Shown in pieces: positions 51,644 to 62,287 of a stretch of 64,000 bases of DNA. The DNA comes from Vicinamibacterales bacterium (GTDB lineage Bacteria; Acidobacteriota; Vicinamibacteria; Vicinamibacterales; UBA8438): NCBI GenBank assembly GCA_958296065.1, contig CATQHX010000007.1, positions 68,275 through 132,274 on the forward strand. The letters are read 5' to 3'. Position 1 is the first letter of the stretch, and every line of letters starts with the position of its first letter. The notes beneath the pieces are model-generated. The model was given only the letters and a program-made list of their open reading frames with translations. It was not told the DNA's origin and searched no databases. The position numbers and the translations under genes are program-made.

Positions 51644-52399
51644 TCAGTTGACGTTCGGCCAACCCGACAATGGCCCACTCTCCCGAACTACGGGATAACG
51701 TGGCAGACCCCAGTCGGCTTCCGGGTGATCGATCATCACACCGATGAAGTGCGGCGCCAGAGACGACATGATTCTCGCGCCCGGCTCCACTTGTTTTCGG
51801 TTCACCGAGCTATTCCAGGTCGCACCGCCATGAAGCAGTTGGTTTCTCAGCGTATAGAGGCGGTGAAATAACTCGAGAAGAACGTCCTTGGTTCTCACTC
51901 CCTTGATCGCCTCTTCGGCATCGTCCCTTGCCGCTCCCAACTGCTTCTTCCAGTCCCTGTGTCTCACGACGCCATTGCGAAATTTCCAGTACGGCTCATA
52001 CACGAACTGGTTCTCCAACATCTTCCTGATCGGGTCCAGCAGATCGGCCCAGATCGTGTCGTAGATTACTCGGTCTGAATCCACGAATTCGACAATCCTG
52101 TCAAAGTAATCTTTCCTATCCTCCCCGTCGCGCGTCTCTTCGTTCGGTGAGGAGCCCAACCGGCCGTACGCAGCGTTGAAGGCCACCCAGTGGAAGATGA
52201 ACGCGGCGTCGAAATCTTGCGCCTCGTATTCTTTCTCGGCACGCCCGAGCCAACTGAGTGAACGCCGCAATCGGAGGTTCAAGTCATCCTGGGGATGCCG
52301 GGGCTCCCCCGGAGGCTCTCCCGGTGTGCCAGAGGGCTTGTGGTACCAGGGACGACCCTTCCACTTGGCTTCCAGGACCTTCGCGGACGGAGGGCGCAT
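51644..52399 (-). CDS. HEPN-domain protein (Apea-like)
   Basis: 251 residues. Helical protein with the HEPN nuclease signature R-N-x3-H in LYTLRNQLLHGGATWNSSVNR at the end of a long helix. FDAAFIFHWVAFNAAYGRLG and FVYEPYWKFRNGVVRHRDW are earlier blocks of this type. HEPN proteins with this signature often are RNases in defence or toxin-antitoxin systems. It follows the DUF488 gene by 15 nt on the same strand, so the two are probably cotranscribed. Lower GC than its neighbours. Confidence 0.8.
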   Translation of the reverse strand: MRPPSAKVLEAKWKGRPWYHKPSGTPGEPPGEPRHPQDDLNLRLRRSLSWLGRAEKEYEAQDFDAAFIFHWVAFNAAYGRLGSSPNEETRDGEDRKDYFDRIVEFVDSDRVIYDTIWADLLDPIRKMLENQFVYEPYWKFRNGVVRHRDWKKQLGAARDDAEEAIKGVRTKDVLLELFHRLYTLRNQLLHGGATWNSSVNRKQVEPGARIMSSLAPHFIGVMIDHPEADWGLPRYPVVRESGPLSGWPNVN

Positions 52400-52414
52400 C
52401 GGTTCTTCCAGGAA

Positions 52415-52783
52415 CTACGCCAACTCCGCCCCAGCATCGGTCAGAAGCTCGCGCAGAACCGACCGATGGCACTGCGATTCTTCCGGGCAAGTACAGCCGA
52501 TGGCCAAGGTGGTCACCTTCGAGAGGGCCGCGAACAGGGGAATCAAGTACTTGCGTTCCGGCTTGTTCATCTCCGATCGATAGAGCTGAACGAATCGTTC
52601 CCAAGAGATGGCGCCCTTTCTGAACTTGCGCAGCAAGTCCCTGCTCGGCGCCAGCTCGGGGAGCCGAACGTCGTACTCGTCAACGTCTTCCTTGCGCTTA
52701 CCACGCGGGGGATACCTTATGGCCCCAACCCGCAGCTGCTCACCTTTCCGACGACGGTCGTACAGGCAGACGATGTGAATCAT
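52415..52783 (-). CDS. DUF488-family protein
   Basis: 122 residues from ATG 52783. MIHIVCLYDRRRKGEQLRVGAIRYPPRGKRK at the front and TLAIGCTCPEESQCHRSVLRELL at the end; the C-x-C/ECHR block with His-Arg is the DUF488 hallmark. The family is widespread and biochemically undefined; a phosphoesterase-like or nucleic-acid role has been suggested by fold. Here it pairs with a HEPN protein. A TTG 10 codons upstream is an alternative start without RBS. Confidence 0.83.
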   Translation of the reverse strand: MIHIVCLYDRRRKGEQLRVGAIRYPPRGKRKEDVDEYDVRLPELAPSRDLLRKFRKGAISWERFVQLYRSEMNKPERKYLIPLFAALSKVTTLAIGCTCPEESQCHRSVLRELLTDAGAELA

Positions 52784-52819
52784 GGGTTGTCGCGACCAGC
52801 ACGTAGCGGACAAGCGCGC

Positions 52820-54574
<1,755 letters not shown>

Positions 54575-54747
54575 TTCATGACTCCCTGTATCAACGCTTC
54601 AACGGCAAGCCGTCGCTGTCCTTGAACCCGTCCACGATGATGATGATCAGATCGATCATCCCTGCGCGCGGATCATGACGGGATCGGCCGCCGGGTGCAA
54701 TGCCGGCATGGCAAGGTCGCCCCGCGGGCCGATCGTTCTGCCGTCAT

Positions 54748-56700
54748 CTACGCTCGACCGGCGGCGGTTCCGGCTCCGGCGCCGACCTGGCAGCGCACCG
54801 CGTTGACGATGCAGGAGGCGGAAATGCCGAACCGTTCCAGCAGCTCGCCGGGCCGTCCGCTGCGCGGGATCTCGCGAACGGCCAGACGCTCGACTACGAC
54901 CCCGTCCGGGGCCACGGCCTCGCTCACCGCGTCGCCGAGCCCGCCCGCCGCGTAGTGGTCTTCCACGGTGATGAGCCGGTTGCCGGTCCGGCGTGCGGCG
55001 TCGACGAGGGTGCGCCGGTCGACCGGCTGCACCGAGTAGGCGTCGATCACGCCCACTGCCATACCCTCGGCGGCCAGCAGATCGTGCGCCCGCAGCGCCT
55101 CGAACAGGGTCACACCGGCCGCCACCACCGTCGCCGCGTCGTCCGGAGACTCGCGCAACACCTTCGAACCGCCGATCGGGAACTCGTCCTCCGGCCCGTA
55201 GATGACCGTGGTCTTCGGGCGCGACGTGCGGATGTAGACCATGCCGTCGCAGCCGGCCGCCGCTTCGACCAGGCGCGCGGTGCTGACGGCGTCGCACGGA
55301 TAGAGGACGGCGCAGCCCGGGACGGCGCGCATCATCGCCAGGTCCTCCAGCGCCATCTGCGAGGGGCCGTCCTCGCCAATCGAAATCCCGGCGTGCGAGC
55401 CGGCGAGCTTGATGTTCATGCCGCCGATGCCGGCCATCCGCACGAAGTCCGCCGCCCGAGTCAGGAACGCGGCGAACGTGGATGGGAAGGGAATGGCGCC
55501 GCGGCTGGCCAGTCCCATCGCCGCGCCGACCATTGCCTGCTCGGCGATGTAGGTCTCGAAGAAGCGGTCGGGATGCGCGTTCTCGAACGTCTGGCTGAAC
55601 GTGGAGTTGCCCACGTCGGCATCCAGCGCCACGACGCGCGAGTCCGCCGCCCCGAGCGCCGCCAGCGCGTCGCCATAGGCCGTCCGTGTCGCTACCTGGC
55701 TCCCTCGTTCGTAGCCTGGGGGAGCGGTCAGCCTCGGCGGGCCGGATGGCGCCGGCGCCGGAGCCGAGCGCACGAGTGGGGGTGCGATGGCCGGGGCCGC
55801 CGTCTCCGGACCGAGCCGACCGTTCAGCTCGTCGAGCGCGGCGTCCAGGTCCGCGCCCGCCTTGATCGGCTTGCCGTGCCAGCCGTCCTTGCCCTCGATG
55901 AGGGACACACCCTTGCCCTTGACCGTGCGCGCGAGAATCATGGTCGGCCGCCCGGTCGTTCCGGCGGCTTCCTCCAGCGCTGCCAGGATCGCGCCGACAT
56001 CGTGGCCGTCGACGACGACGGCATGCCAGCCGAAGGCCTGCCACCGGTCCCGGTAGGCCGCCATGTCGTGACCCCACTGCGTCGCCCGGCTCTGGCCGAA
56101 CCCGTTGACGTCCGTGATGGCGCAGAGGTTGTCGAGCCGGTAGCTGTCCGCGACCTGCGCCGCCTCCCACACCGAGCCCTCCGCCGACTCTCCGTCGCCG
56201 ATCAGCACGTAGGTGCGGTAGTCCGACCCGATGCGGCGGGCGTTGAGCGCGATGCCGACCGCCGCGCAGATTCCCTGCCCGAGCGATCCTGTCGCCACGT
56301 CGACGAACGGCAGGCGCGGTGTCGGGTGCCCTTCGAGGTCGCAGTCCATCTGCCGAAGCCTCGGCAGGTCATCCGGCGGCACGAACCCCGCCTCGGCCCA
56401 GGCCGCATAGAGAAGGGGAGCCGCGTGGCCCTTGGAAAGCACGAAGCGGTCGTTGTCGTCGTGCTGCGGATCACGCGGATCGAACCGCATGTGGCCGAAG
56501 AAGAGTGCCGCGACGATGTCCGCCGCCGAGCAGCAGCTCGATGGATGGCCGCTGCCCGCCGCGCTCGTGGCGCGTACCGAGGCGATGCGCAGACGGATCG
56601 CGACCTGCTCCAGGGCAGGGATACTGGTGGAATGGGGCCGCACGGATTTCTCTGGCGCGGGAAGTCTAGCACGCGGTCTCAATGTGCCGTCGGCACGCAT
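54748..56700 (-). CDS. tkt: Transketolase (short, animal/Deinococcus-like form)
   Basis: 650 residues if ATG 56700 is used; GTG 56643 is an alternative that starts closer to the family front (LEQVAIRLRIASVRATSAAGSGHPSSCCSAADIVAALFF). TPP binding: VLIGDGESAEGSVWEAAQ followed by the Asn in VNGFGQS. Second half: ALDADVGNSTFSQTFENAHPDRFFETYIAEQAMVGAAMGLASRGAIPFPSTFAAFLTRA and SHAGISIGEDGPSQMALEDLAMMR. Moves two-carbon units between sugar phosphates in the cytosol. Lies 27 nt after the YyaL-like gene, so perhaps the same transcript. The 173-bp gap before ggt holds only a 22-codon frame without support. Confidence 0.92.
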   Translation of the reverse strand: MRADGTLRPRARLPAPEKSVRPHSTSIPALEQVAIRLRIASVRATSAAGSGHPSSCCSAADIVAALFFGHMRFDPRDPQHDDNDRFVLSKGHAAPLLYAAWAEAGFVPPDDLPRLRQMDCDLEGHPTPRLPFVDVATGSLGQGICAAVGIALNARRIGSDYRTYVLIGDGESAEGSVWEAAQVADSYRLDNLCAITDVNGFGQSRATQWGHDMAAYRDRWQAFGWHAVVVDGHDVGAILAALEEAAGTTGRPTMILARTVKGKGVSLIEGKDGWHGKPIKAGADLDAALDELNGRLGPETAAPAIAPPLVRSAPAPAPSGPPRLTAPPGYERGSQVATRTAYGDALAALGAADSRVVALDADVGNSTFSQTFENAHPDRFFETYIAEQAMVGAAMGLASRGAIPFPSTFAAFLTRAADFVRMAGIGGMNIKLAGSHAGISIGEDGPSQMALEDLAMMRAVPGCAVLYPCDAVSTARLVEAAAGCDGMVYIRTSRPKTTVIYGPEDEFPIGGSKVLRESPDDAATVVAAGVTLFEALRAHDLLAAEGMAVGVIDAYSVQPVDRRTLVDAARRTGNRLITVEDHYAAGGLGDAVSEAVAPDGVVVERLAVREIPRSGRPGELLERFGISASCIVNAVRCQVGAGAGTAAGRA

Positions 56701-56727
56701 GAGCCGAGCCGACGGCAAGCCTTCCGG

Positions 56728-58212
56728 CTACGCCCGCGACAGGTCCAGGTCCCGCATGGCCAGGGCGTACGGAGCCGCGTCGACCCCGTGCGCACGGGCC
56801 TCCGCCGTTTGCGCGGCGAGCGTGGCGGCGGCGCGATCTCGAAGCACGGAGTCGGTCGTGAGGTCCGCCAGTCTCAGGAGGACGCGCGCGGCCTCGCAGT
56901 TGGCGGCGAACGGACGCACCCGTTCCCGCAGCAGGCCCAGGTCGTCCGCACCGTGGACGCGGTCGAGGAAACCGCCGCCGGCCGTGTCCCACAGGTGGTG
57001 GAGCGCGAAGTGCATCAGCTCCTGGGCCATGTCCAGGTAGACCTCGCGCTCGGTGAGCTCGTGCAGGTCGAGCAGCGCGGCGCTGGCACCGACCTGGTCG
57101 GCGAGCAGCCCGCGTACGCCCGCGCGTTCGCCGGCCCGATGGGCGATCCCGCCGCCCCGCTCGTAGGTGCCCGACACCACGTGCTCCATGGCGTCGACGG
57201 CGAATTCGAGCAGTGACGAGTCGCCAAATGTCTGCGCCGCCGCCGCGAACGCCCGGGCCATCAGCGCGGTGCCGTCGGCGTAGACCGCGCGGTCGATCCA
57301 GGGAGACGCTCCGGCCGCGTCTCTCTGCGCGTGAGAGAGGTAGTAGTCCGGATCGGCCTGCTGGCTGGCGAAGAACCCGGGATGGTCCGGGGTCAGGTCG
57401 GCCAGCGTGCGGCGCACGTAGCCGATCACGCCGATGGCCCGCTCGCGGCAGCCGTCATCGTCCGGCAACAGGAAGAGGCGGAGCGCCTGCGCGTTGACGT
57501 CGAGCAGCTTCTCGGTCGCCGGCTCCGTCCAGTCGCGGCGCGCGCAGTAGCGGAAGACGCCGCCGTCGAGCTCGTCGTAGAGTCCGCCCCGCGCCATGGC
57601 GGTCAGCGTGCGCTCGACTACCGCGGCGAACGCCGGGTCGCCGTCGCGGCCGCGTCGCCACGCCAGCTCCAGTGCGCCGGCGTGCACCCGCTTCGCCCCG
57701 GCGCCGAAGCCGCCGTGCTCCTCGTCGAATTCGCCGAGCAGATGATCCCCGAGCCATCCGTCGAGCTCGGGGTCGGGGGCTTGAGCAGGGGCGCCGACCC
57801 CTTGCGGCTCGGCCGTTGCGTGGCGCTCGGCAATGGCGTCGCGCTGGGCGGCGAACGCGTCGGCAACGCGCCGCAGCAGGTCCCGCATGCGCTCGGCGGT
57901 CGCATAGGTCTCCCCGCCGAGAATGTCGCCGTCCGGCGTCAGGAAAGCGGTCGTGGGCCAGCCGCCGAGACCGTAGCGCCCGGCGACGTCCGGCCGTGCC
58001 TCGGCGTCGACCCGGACCGGCACGAATCGGTCGTCCAGCAGATCGGCCACGCGGGGATCGGCGTACGCCCCGCGCGCCATCGCCGCGGTGGCGGGGCACC
58101 AGCGCGGCCCCAGCGCCAGCAGCACCGGGACCTGCGCGGTGCGCGCCTCCTCGAACGCGGCGCGCCCCCACGGGCGCCATTCGACAAGCGAGGTGGTCGC
58201 CACGCGCAACAT
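56728..58212 (-). CDS. YyaL/SSP411-like protein: thioredoxin-like domain plus six-hairpin domain
   Basis: 494 residues, shorter than the usual 650-700. Residues 1-120 form a thioredoxin-like (DUF255) domain: EWRPWGRAAFEEARTAQVPVLLALGPRWCPATAAMARGAYADPRVADLLDDRFVPVRVDAEARPDVAGRYG, GGWPTTAFLTPDG. The usual CHWCHVM motif is reduced to RWCPATAAM with one Cys, so disulfide chemistry is unlikely. The rest is an alpha/alpha toroid (GGFGAGAKRVHAGALELAW, LYDELDGGVFRYCARRDWTEPATEKLLDVNAQAL) as in N-acylglucosamine 2-epimerase-like folds. Role unknown in bacteria. Confidence 0.87.
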   Translation of the reverse strand: MLRVATTSLVEWRPWGRAAFEEARTAQVPVLLALGPRWCPATAAMARGAYADPRVADLLDDRFVPVRVDAEARPDVAGRYGLGGWPTTAFLTPDGDILGGETYATAERMRDLLRRVADAFAAQRDAIAERHATAEPQGVGAPAQAPDPELDGWLGDHLLGEFDEEHGGFGAGAKRVHAGALELAWRRGRDGDPAFAAVVERTLTAMARGGLYDELDGGVFRYCARRDWTEPATEKLLDVNAQALRLFLLPDDDGCRERAIGVIGYVRRTLADLTPDHPGFFASQQADPDYYLSHAQRDAAGASPWIDRAVYADGTALMARAFAAAAQTFGDSSLLEFAVDAMEHVVSGTYERGGGIAHRAGERAGVRGLLADQVGASAALLDLHELTEREVYLDMAQELMHFALHHLWDTAGGGFLDRVHGADDLGLLRERVRPFAANCEAARVLLRLADLTTDSVLRDRAAATLAAQTAEARAHGVDAAPYALAMRDLDLSRA

Positions 58213-58322
58213 CTTTTCACCCGTGGCCGCTCACCGGCCGCCGCGCGGACACGTCGAGGCACACGCACTGACCCGGTCTTGCCCGGCTCGCCCGCGGCCT
58301 CGACGATCCCCGCGGAGGGCAC

Positions 58323-58787
58323 CTACTCCTCGGTGATGTTCGCCTTGATGTCGAGATCGATGCAGCCGGCTACGCTGTTCGCAGCGGGACACCCGGTCGG
58401 GTGCCGCTCGACGGCGCGCTCGGCGGCCTCGCGCTTCCCTTTCGGGACCTTCAGGTCGTAGCGGACGCGGATGCGCGTAATGCGCAGCACCTTGTCGATT
58501 GCTTCGATGTCGCCTTCGACGGCGGCGGTGATCTTGTCGGGCGGCGCCGGAATCTCGCGCACCTCCAGTGCGCGTGCAAGGGTGCCGAGCAGTCAACCGC
58601 CGACGGCGCCGACCATGTAGTCGAGCGTCGCGGGCACGTCCTCGTCCGGTTCCACCCCGTAGAACTTCTTGATGCCCCCGTGCACGCCGAAACGGATCGG
58701 CGTGTCGAATCCTTCCAGGAACATCTCGCGGACCGGGCCCTTGACCCGATCGATCCGCATGCGGCTGGTATGTACGACGTCTGGCAC
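58323..58787 (-). CDS. OsmC-family selenoprotein, Sec encoded by in-frame TGA
   Basis: The frame from GTG 58787 reads to GAVGG, then TGA (58595-58593), then LLGTLARALEVREIPAPPDK and on to a final stop at 58323: 154 residues counting the TGA as residue 65. In OsmC/Ohr-type proteins this is the position of the peroxidatic Cys (GGCLTGTLARALEARG pattern), so the TGA replaces precisely the catalytic residue. The second Cys is kept (HPTGCPAANSV, about residue 133). GGAAGGAG lies 6 nt before GTG 58787. A 7-bp hairpin follows the TGA. The protein should reduce peroxides. Read as ordinary stops it would be two useless fragments. Confidence 0.88.
58556..58574 (-). promoter_or_regulatory. Candidate bacterial SECIS element of the OsmC-like gene
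   Basis: In the mRNA CGCGCAC-UGGAG-GUGCGCG: a perfect 7-bp stem with a 5-nt loop starting U-G-G. The loop G pair stands 27-28 nt after the UGA, within the range known for bacterial SECIS elements. Fold read by eye, not computed. Confidence 0.6.
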
Positions 58788-58863
58788 CACCGGCTCCTTC
58801 CGCCTCTGGCCGCAATCTCGCGGCACCGGGCACTTCGTATACCCGATGCTACAATCGGGGACC

Positions 58864-59418
58864 ATGCAAGAGTCAAGAATCCGCGTCGTCTTCGTTGTCC
58901 TTGCCGCCGCGCTGCTGCTCGCCGGAAGCGCGATTCCGGCCGGCGCCCAGGCGCCGAGCTTTCAGGCGGAAGAGGGCCCGGAAGGGGTCCGCAACTACAC
59001 GCGGGTCGACGCCACCGTCGCGTGTGCCGGCGCGACGCCGGTGGAGGCGCTGGGAGTGCTGCAGGAGCGGGGTTTCCGCACGATCATCAACTTCCGCACC
59101 CCGGGCGAGCAGGGCGCCAATATCGACGAGAGCCGCGCGGCGGCCGAGGCGGCCGGTCTCAACTACGTCCACCTGCCGTTCCGCACGCCGACGGCCGAGA
59201 TCGCCGAGGCGTTTCTGGACACCGTGGCCGACCCCGCCAACCAGCCGGTCTACATCCACTGCGGCTCCGCCAACCGGGTCGGGGCGATGTGGCTGATCAA
59301 GCGCGTCAAGCAGGACAACTACTCGGTGGAGGACGCCACCGCTGAGGCCGAGGCGATCGGCCTGCGCAGCCCGCCGCTGAGGAATTTCGCGCTCGAGTAC
59401 GTCGGCGCCGGCAACTGA
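58864..59418 (+). CDS. Exported DSP/PTP-like phosphatase (BLH phosphatase type)
   Basis: 184 residues with a signal peptide (VVFVVLAAALLLAGSAIPAGAQA). Cysteine-phosphatase signature HCGSANR in VYIHCGSANRVGAMWLIKR, with GFRTIINFRTPGEQG and AEAAGLNYVHLPF as the preceding strands; this set is found in beta-lactamase-hydrolase-like phosphatases. The general-acid Asp is not obvious. Substrate unknown, activity in the periplasm. Divergent from the OsmC-like gene; 25 nt before the decarboxylase. Confidence 0.85.
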   Translation: MQESRIRVVFVVLAAALLLAGSAIPAGAQAPSFQAEEGPEGVRNYTRVDATVACAGATPVEALGVLQERGFRTIINFRTPGEQGANIDESRAAAEAAGLNYVHLPFRTPTAEIAEAFLDTVADPANQPVYIHCGSANRVGAMWLIKRVKQDNYSVEDATAEAEAIGLRSPPLRNFALEYVGAGN

Positions 59419-59443
59419 CGGATCTCGAGCCGACTGCGACACG

Positions 59444-60997
59444 GTGGCCGACGACACGGCAGGCAGCGGCACCGTGGCCGGCAAGGAACCGGGGCGCCTC
59501 GGCGACATGGACGCCGAGGCGTTTCGCAACCACGGCCACGCCCTCGTCGACTGGATCGCCGACTACCTGAACCACACCGAGCGCTACCCGGTCCTCTCGA
59601 AGAACACGCCGGGCGCGGTGCGCGACGCGCTCCCGTCGTCCCCGCCGGCCGAGGGCGTTCCCTTCGACGCGATCTTCCGCGACTTCGAGCGCGTGATCCT
59701 GCCCGGCATCACGCACTGGAACCACCCGGGCTTCTTCGCCTACTTCGCCATCTCGGGCGCGGCCGCGGGGGTGCTCGCCGAGTTCCTCTCCGCCGCCCTG
59801 AACGTGCAGGCGATGCTGTGGCGGACGTCCCCCGCCGCGACCGAGCTCGAAGAGGTGACCCTGGGCTGGCTGCGGCAGCTTCTCGGCCTGCCCGACACGT
59901 TCGAGGGGGTCATCTACGACACGGCGTCCATCTCGAGCCTCCACGCGCTGGCCGCGGCCCGGCACCGCGCGGTGGCCGAGGTTCGCACGCGGGGATTGGC
60001 CGGGCGCTCGGACGTCGGCCCGTTGCGCGTCTACGCCTCCGAGCAGGCGCATTCGTCGATAGACAAGGCGATCATGACCCTCGGGCTGGGGCACGACGCG
60101 CTGTCCCATGTCCCCGCGGATGCCGAGTTCCGGATGCGGCCCGAGGCGTTGCGGGAGGCCGTCGCCGCCGACCGCGCGCGCGGCGTGACGCCGCTGGCGG
60201 TGATCGCCACCGTCGGCACCACCTCGACGACCAGCGTCGATCCGGTCGGACCCATCGCGGACGTCTGCGCCGACGAGCGAATATGGCTGCACGTCGATGC
60301 GGCCTACGCCGGCGTCGCCGCCCTGGTGCCGGAGACGCGGGGCGTGCTGGCCGGCTGCGAGCGGGCGGATTCCTTCGTGGTCAACCCGCACAAGTGGCTC
60401 TTCACGCCGTTCGACCTCAGCGCGTTCTACTGCCGCCACATGGACACGGTGCGCGACGCGTTCTCCCTGACCCCCGACTACCTGCAGACGCTGGAAGCCG
60501 TGGAGGTCCGCAACCTGATGGACACCGGGGTGCAGCTCGGCCGCCGATTCCGCTCCCTGAAGCTGTGGGCCATCCTGCGCCACTTCGGGTCGGACGGCAT
60601 CCGCGAGCGGCTCGCCGAGCACATGCGGCTCGCCCGCCTGTTCGCGGGGTGGGTGGACGAGAGCCCGGACTTCGAGCGGCTCGCGCCGGTCCCGTTCAGC
60701 GTCGTCTGCTTCCGGGCCTTGCCCGGCCGCGCTGCGGCCGCACCGGCCGGCGCCGGGACCGACGACGGGGCGTCAGCCGCGCGTGATGCCCGCGGCACCG
60801 CCATCGATGCCGCGGCGGACGCGCTGAACGAGCGGCTGCTCGAGGCGGTCAACGCCACCGGCGAGGTGTTCCTCTCGCACACGCGGCTCGACGGGCGCTT
60901 CACCATCCGCCTGGCGATCGGGCACGTGCGCACCGAGGAGCGCCACGTGCGGCGGGCCTGGGAGCTGCTCGGCGAGAAGCTGCGCGCGCTGCGCTGA
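59444..60997 (+). CDS. PLP-dependent aromatic-L-amino-acid decarboxylase family protein
   Basis: 517 residues from GTG 59444; ATG 59507 (MDAEAFRNHGHALVDWIADYL) is a possible later start. Group II decarboxylase: VLPGITHWNHPGFFAYF-like opening, SPAATELEEVTLGWLRQLLGL, VYASEQAHSSIDKAIMTLGLG, VATVGTTSTTSVDPVGPIADVC, WLHVDAAYAG with the Asp that holds the pyridine N, and the PLP Lys in SFVVNPHKWLF. Removes CO2 from Trp, Tyr, Phe or Dopa-like amino acids. A spacer of about 40 Ala/Gly/Asp-rich residues near 425-465 is unusual. Confidence 0.93.
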   Translation: MADDTAGSGTVAGKEPGRLGDMDAEAFRNHGHALVDWIADYLNHTERYPVLSKNTPGAVRDALPSSPPAEGVPFDAIFRDFERVILPGITHWNHPGFFAYFAISGAAAGVLAEFLSAALNVQAMLWRTSPAATELEEVTLGWLRQLLGLPDTFEGVIYDTASISSLHALAAARHRAVAEVRTRGLAGRSDVGPLRVYASEQAHSSIDKAIMTLGLGHDALSHVPADAEFRMRPEALREAVAADRARGVTPLAVIATVGTTSTTSVDPVGPIADVCADERIWLHVDAAYAGVAALVPETRGVLAGCERADSFVVNPHKWLFTPFDLSAFYCRHMDTVRDAFSLTPDYLQTLEAVEVRNLMDTGVQLGRRFRSLKLWAILRHFGSDGIRERLAEHMRLARLFAGWVDESPDFERLAPVPFSVVCFRALPGRAAAAPAGAGTDDGASAARDARGTAIDAAADALNERLLEAVNATGEVFLSHTRLDGRFTIRLAIGHVRTEERHVRRAWELLGEKLRALR

Positions 60998-61041
60998 CTC
61001 TCAAGTGCTCGCTTTCTTCCTGCAGCGAGCGTCGGGAAAGA

Positions 61042-61476
61042 TCAAGGCCGCAACGGATGCTGCCAGCGGAGCCCGGGGAATCGGTCGAAGTCCGAATCGG
61101 TCGAGACCATCGTGCACCCGTGTTCGATTGCGACCGCCGCGTGCTGGGCATCGGCGACCAGTTTCCCCGTGGCTGCGGCGTCACGGCACAGCCGCTCGAA
61201 GATGGCCATGTGATCGGGACCGGGTCTGACGATGCGGGCCGTGGGCCGATGTGCGAGTTCCGCAATAAAGCCGAATACCTCGTCGAGGGCGGACGGCGGA
61301 GTAAAGATACGGGCGTTGGTGACTACCCGGACGAGACCCGACAACACCAGGACAGAGAGTGCGAAGGGCTCTGGGCCCGTCGCCAACCCGTAGATCCAGT
61401 CCGCGTACTCGGCGTGGTTCCGGATCGAATCCCTGCGGTGCGCGTACACCAGCACGTTGACGTCCGGTAACAGCAT
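61042..61476 (-). CDS. vapC: PIN-domain toxin (VapC family)
   Basis: 144 residues: LLPDVNVLVYAHRRDS with the first Asp, ALSVLVLSGLVRVVTN, LVADAQHAAVAIEHGCTMVSTDSDFDRFPGLRW with the remaining acids. The VNVL-x-YAHR front and DFDRFPGLRW end are typical of a large VapC subgroup. Follows its RHH-like antitoxin by 5 nt. Convergent with the decarboxylase gene, 44 nt apart. Confidence 0.92.
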   Translation of the reverse strand: MLLPDVNVLVYAHRRDSIRNHAEYADWIYGLATGPEPFALSVLVLSGLVRVVTNARIFTPPSALDEVFGFIAELAHRPTARIVRPGPDHMAIFERLCRDAAATGKLVADAQHAAVAIEHGCTMVSTDSDFDRFPGLRWQHPLRP

Positions 61477-61481
61477 TCGGA

Positions 61482-61742
61482 TCAGGAGCGCCGGTGACCG
61501 AAGTGAGCTTCATCATCGGCGATCTCGATTACGCGGGGCCGATCGAGATCGATCCCGGGTGGCGAACCACTACCGCCGACGGTGATCAGCCGGAACGGTT
61601 TCGGTGACTCCACCGCCGCTCGGCTCTTGAGCGCGTCGTCCAGGATGCTGGCGATGAAGGCGCTGACGCTGACCCCGGTCGCCGCCGCCTCCCGGCGCAC
61701 CTGCTTTGCAAGCCGGTCGTCGAGCGAGATCGTCGTACGCAT
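61482..61742 (-). CDS. vapB: Ribbon-helix-helix antitoxin (VapB type)
   Basis: 86 residues. MRTTISLDDRLAKQVRREAAATGVSVSAFIASILDDALK is an RHH domain of CopG type. The C-terminal tail (PFRLITVGGSGSPPGIDLDRPRVIEIADDEAHF) is the toxin-binding part seen with PIN partners. It should autoregulate the pair. Confidence 0.9.
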   Translation of the reverse strand: MRTTISLDDRLAKQVRREAAATGVSVSAFIASILDDALKSRAAVESPKPFRLITVGGSGSPPGIDLDRPRVIEIADDEAHFGHRRS

Positions 61743-61822
61743 TATTCACATCATACTGCGAACATTTACTGCATCACGCCTTCCGGGGAAGTGAGGTAGC
61801 TGACCGCAGGGAGGACGAGTCG

Positions 61823-62287
61823 TCAGCAACGTGCGGCTGGTACAAGCCGCCACGCCTTGCGCCAACGCGTGGGGTCGCCGCCCGCCTCGGGCTCCAGCGC
61901 GACGACGCCGTGCAGGGGGAACTCCACGTCCTCGCCGACACGGCCGAGCAGACGACGCAGCAGGCGCGCGATGTGGGGCATGTGGCCCACCAGCAGGATG
62001 TCGCGCGTCTCGCCCGCGAGCCGGTCCGCCAGGATGTCGGAAGGATCGGCGGGCTGCAGGCCGCGCACCATCGTGAAGGCGGCCAGAGGGTTGCACGCCA
62101 GGCGGAAGGCCTCGCCCGTCTGGCGCGCCCGGAGCTTGCCGCTGTGCCAGATCTCGACCGGGGCGACGCCGCGCCCGGCGGCCTCTCGCGCGAGCCGCTC
62201 GACCGCCGCACGGCCGGCGTCGGTCAGCGGCCGCTGCGCGTCGATGTTCGGGGGAACCGCCTCGCCGTGGTGGACCAGGTGGATCAC
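61823..62287 (-). CDS. Phosphohistidine phosphatase SixA-like
   Basis: 154 residues from GTG 62287. Histidine-phosphatase family: IHLVHHGEAVPP carries the catalytic His in the LVRHG-like motif, here VHHG with His in place of Arg. WHSGKLRARQTGEAF and ILLVGHMPHIARLLRRLLG follow, with the second His. SixA removes phosphate from His of phosphotransfer proteins. The start overlaps the trkH stop by 4 nt (GTGA), so it is coupled to potassium uptake genes; the Arg to His change is odd and may lower activity. Confidence 0.88.
   Translation of the reverse strand: MIHLVHHGEAVPPNIDAQRPLTDAGRAAVERLAREAAGRGVAPVEIWHSGKLRARQTGEAFRLACNPLAAFTMVRGLQPADPSDILADRLAGETRDILLVGHMPHIARLLRRLLGRVGEDVEFPLHGVVALEPEAGGDPTRWRKAWRLVPAARC

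Noticed and set aside
54591..54659. 22-codon minus-strand frame MIDLIIIIVDGFKDSDGLPL... before ggt
   Set aside because: Too short, no ribosome site that I trust and no recognised family; could be a remnant but cannot be supported.
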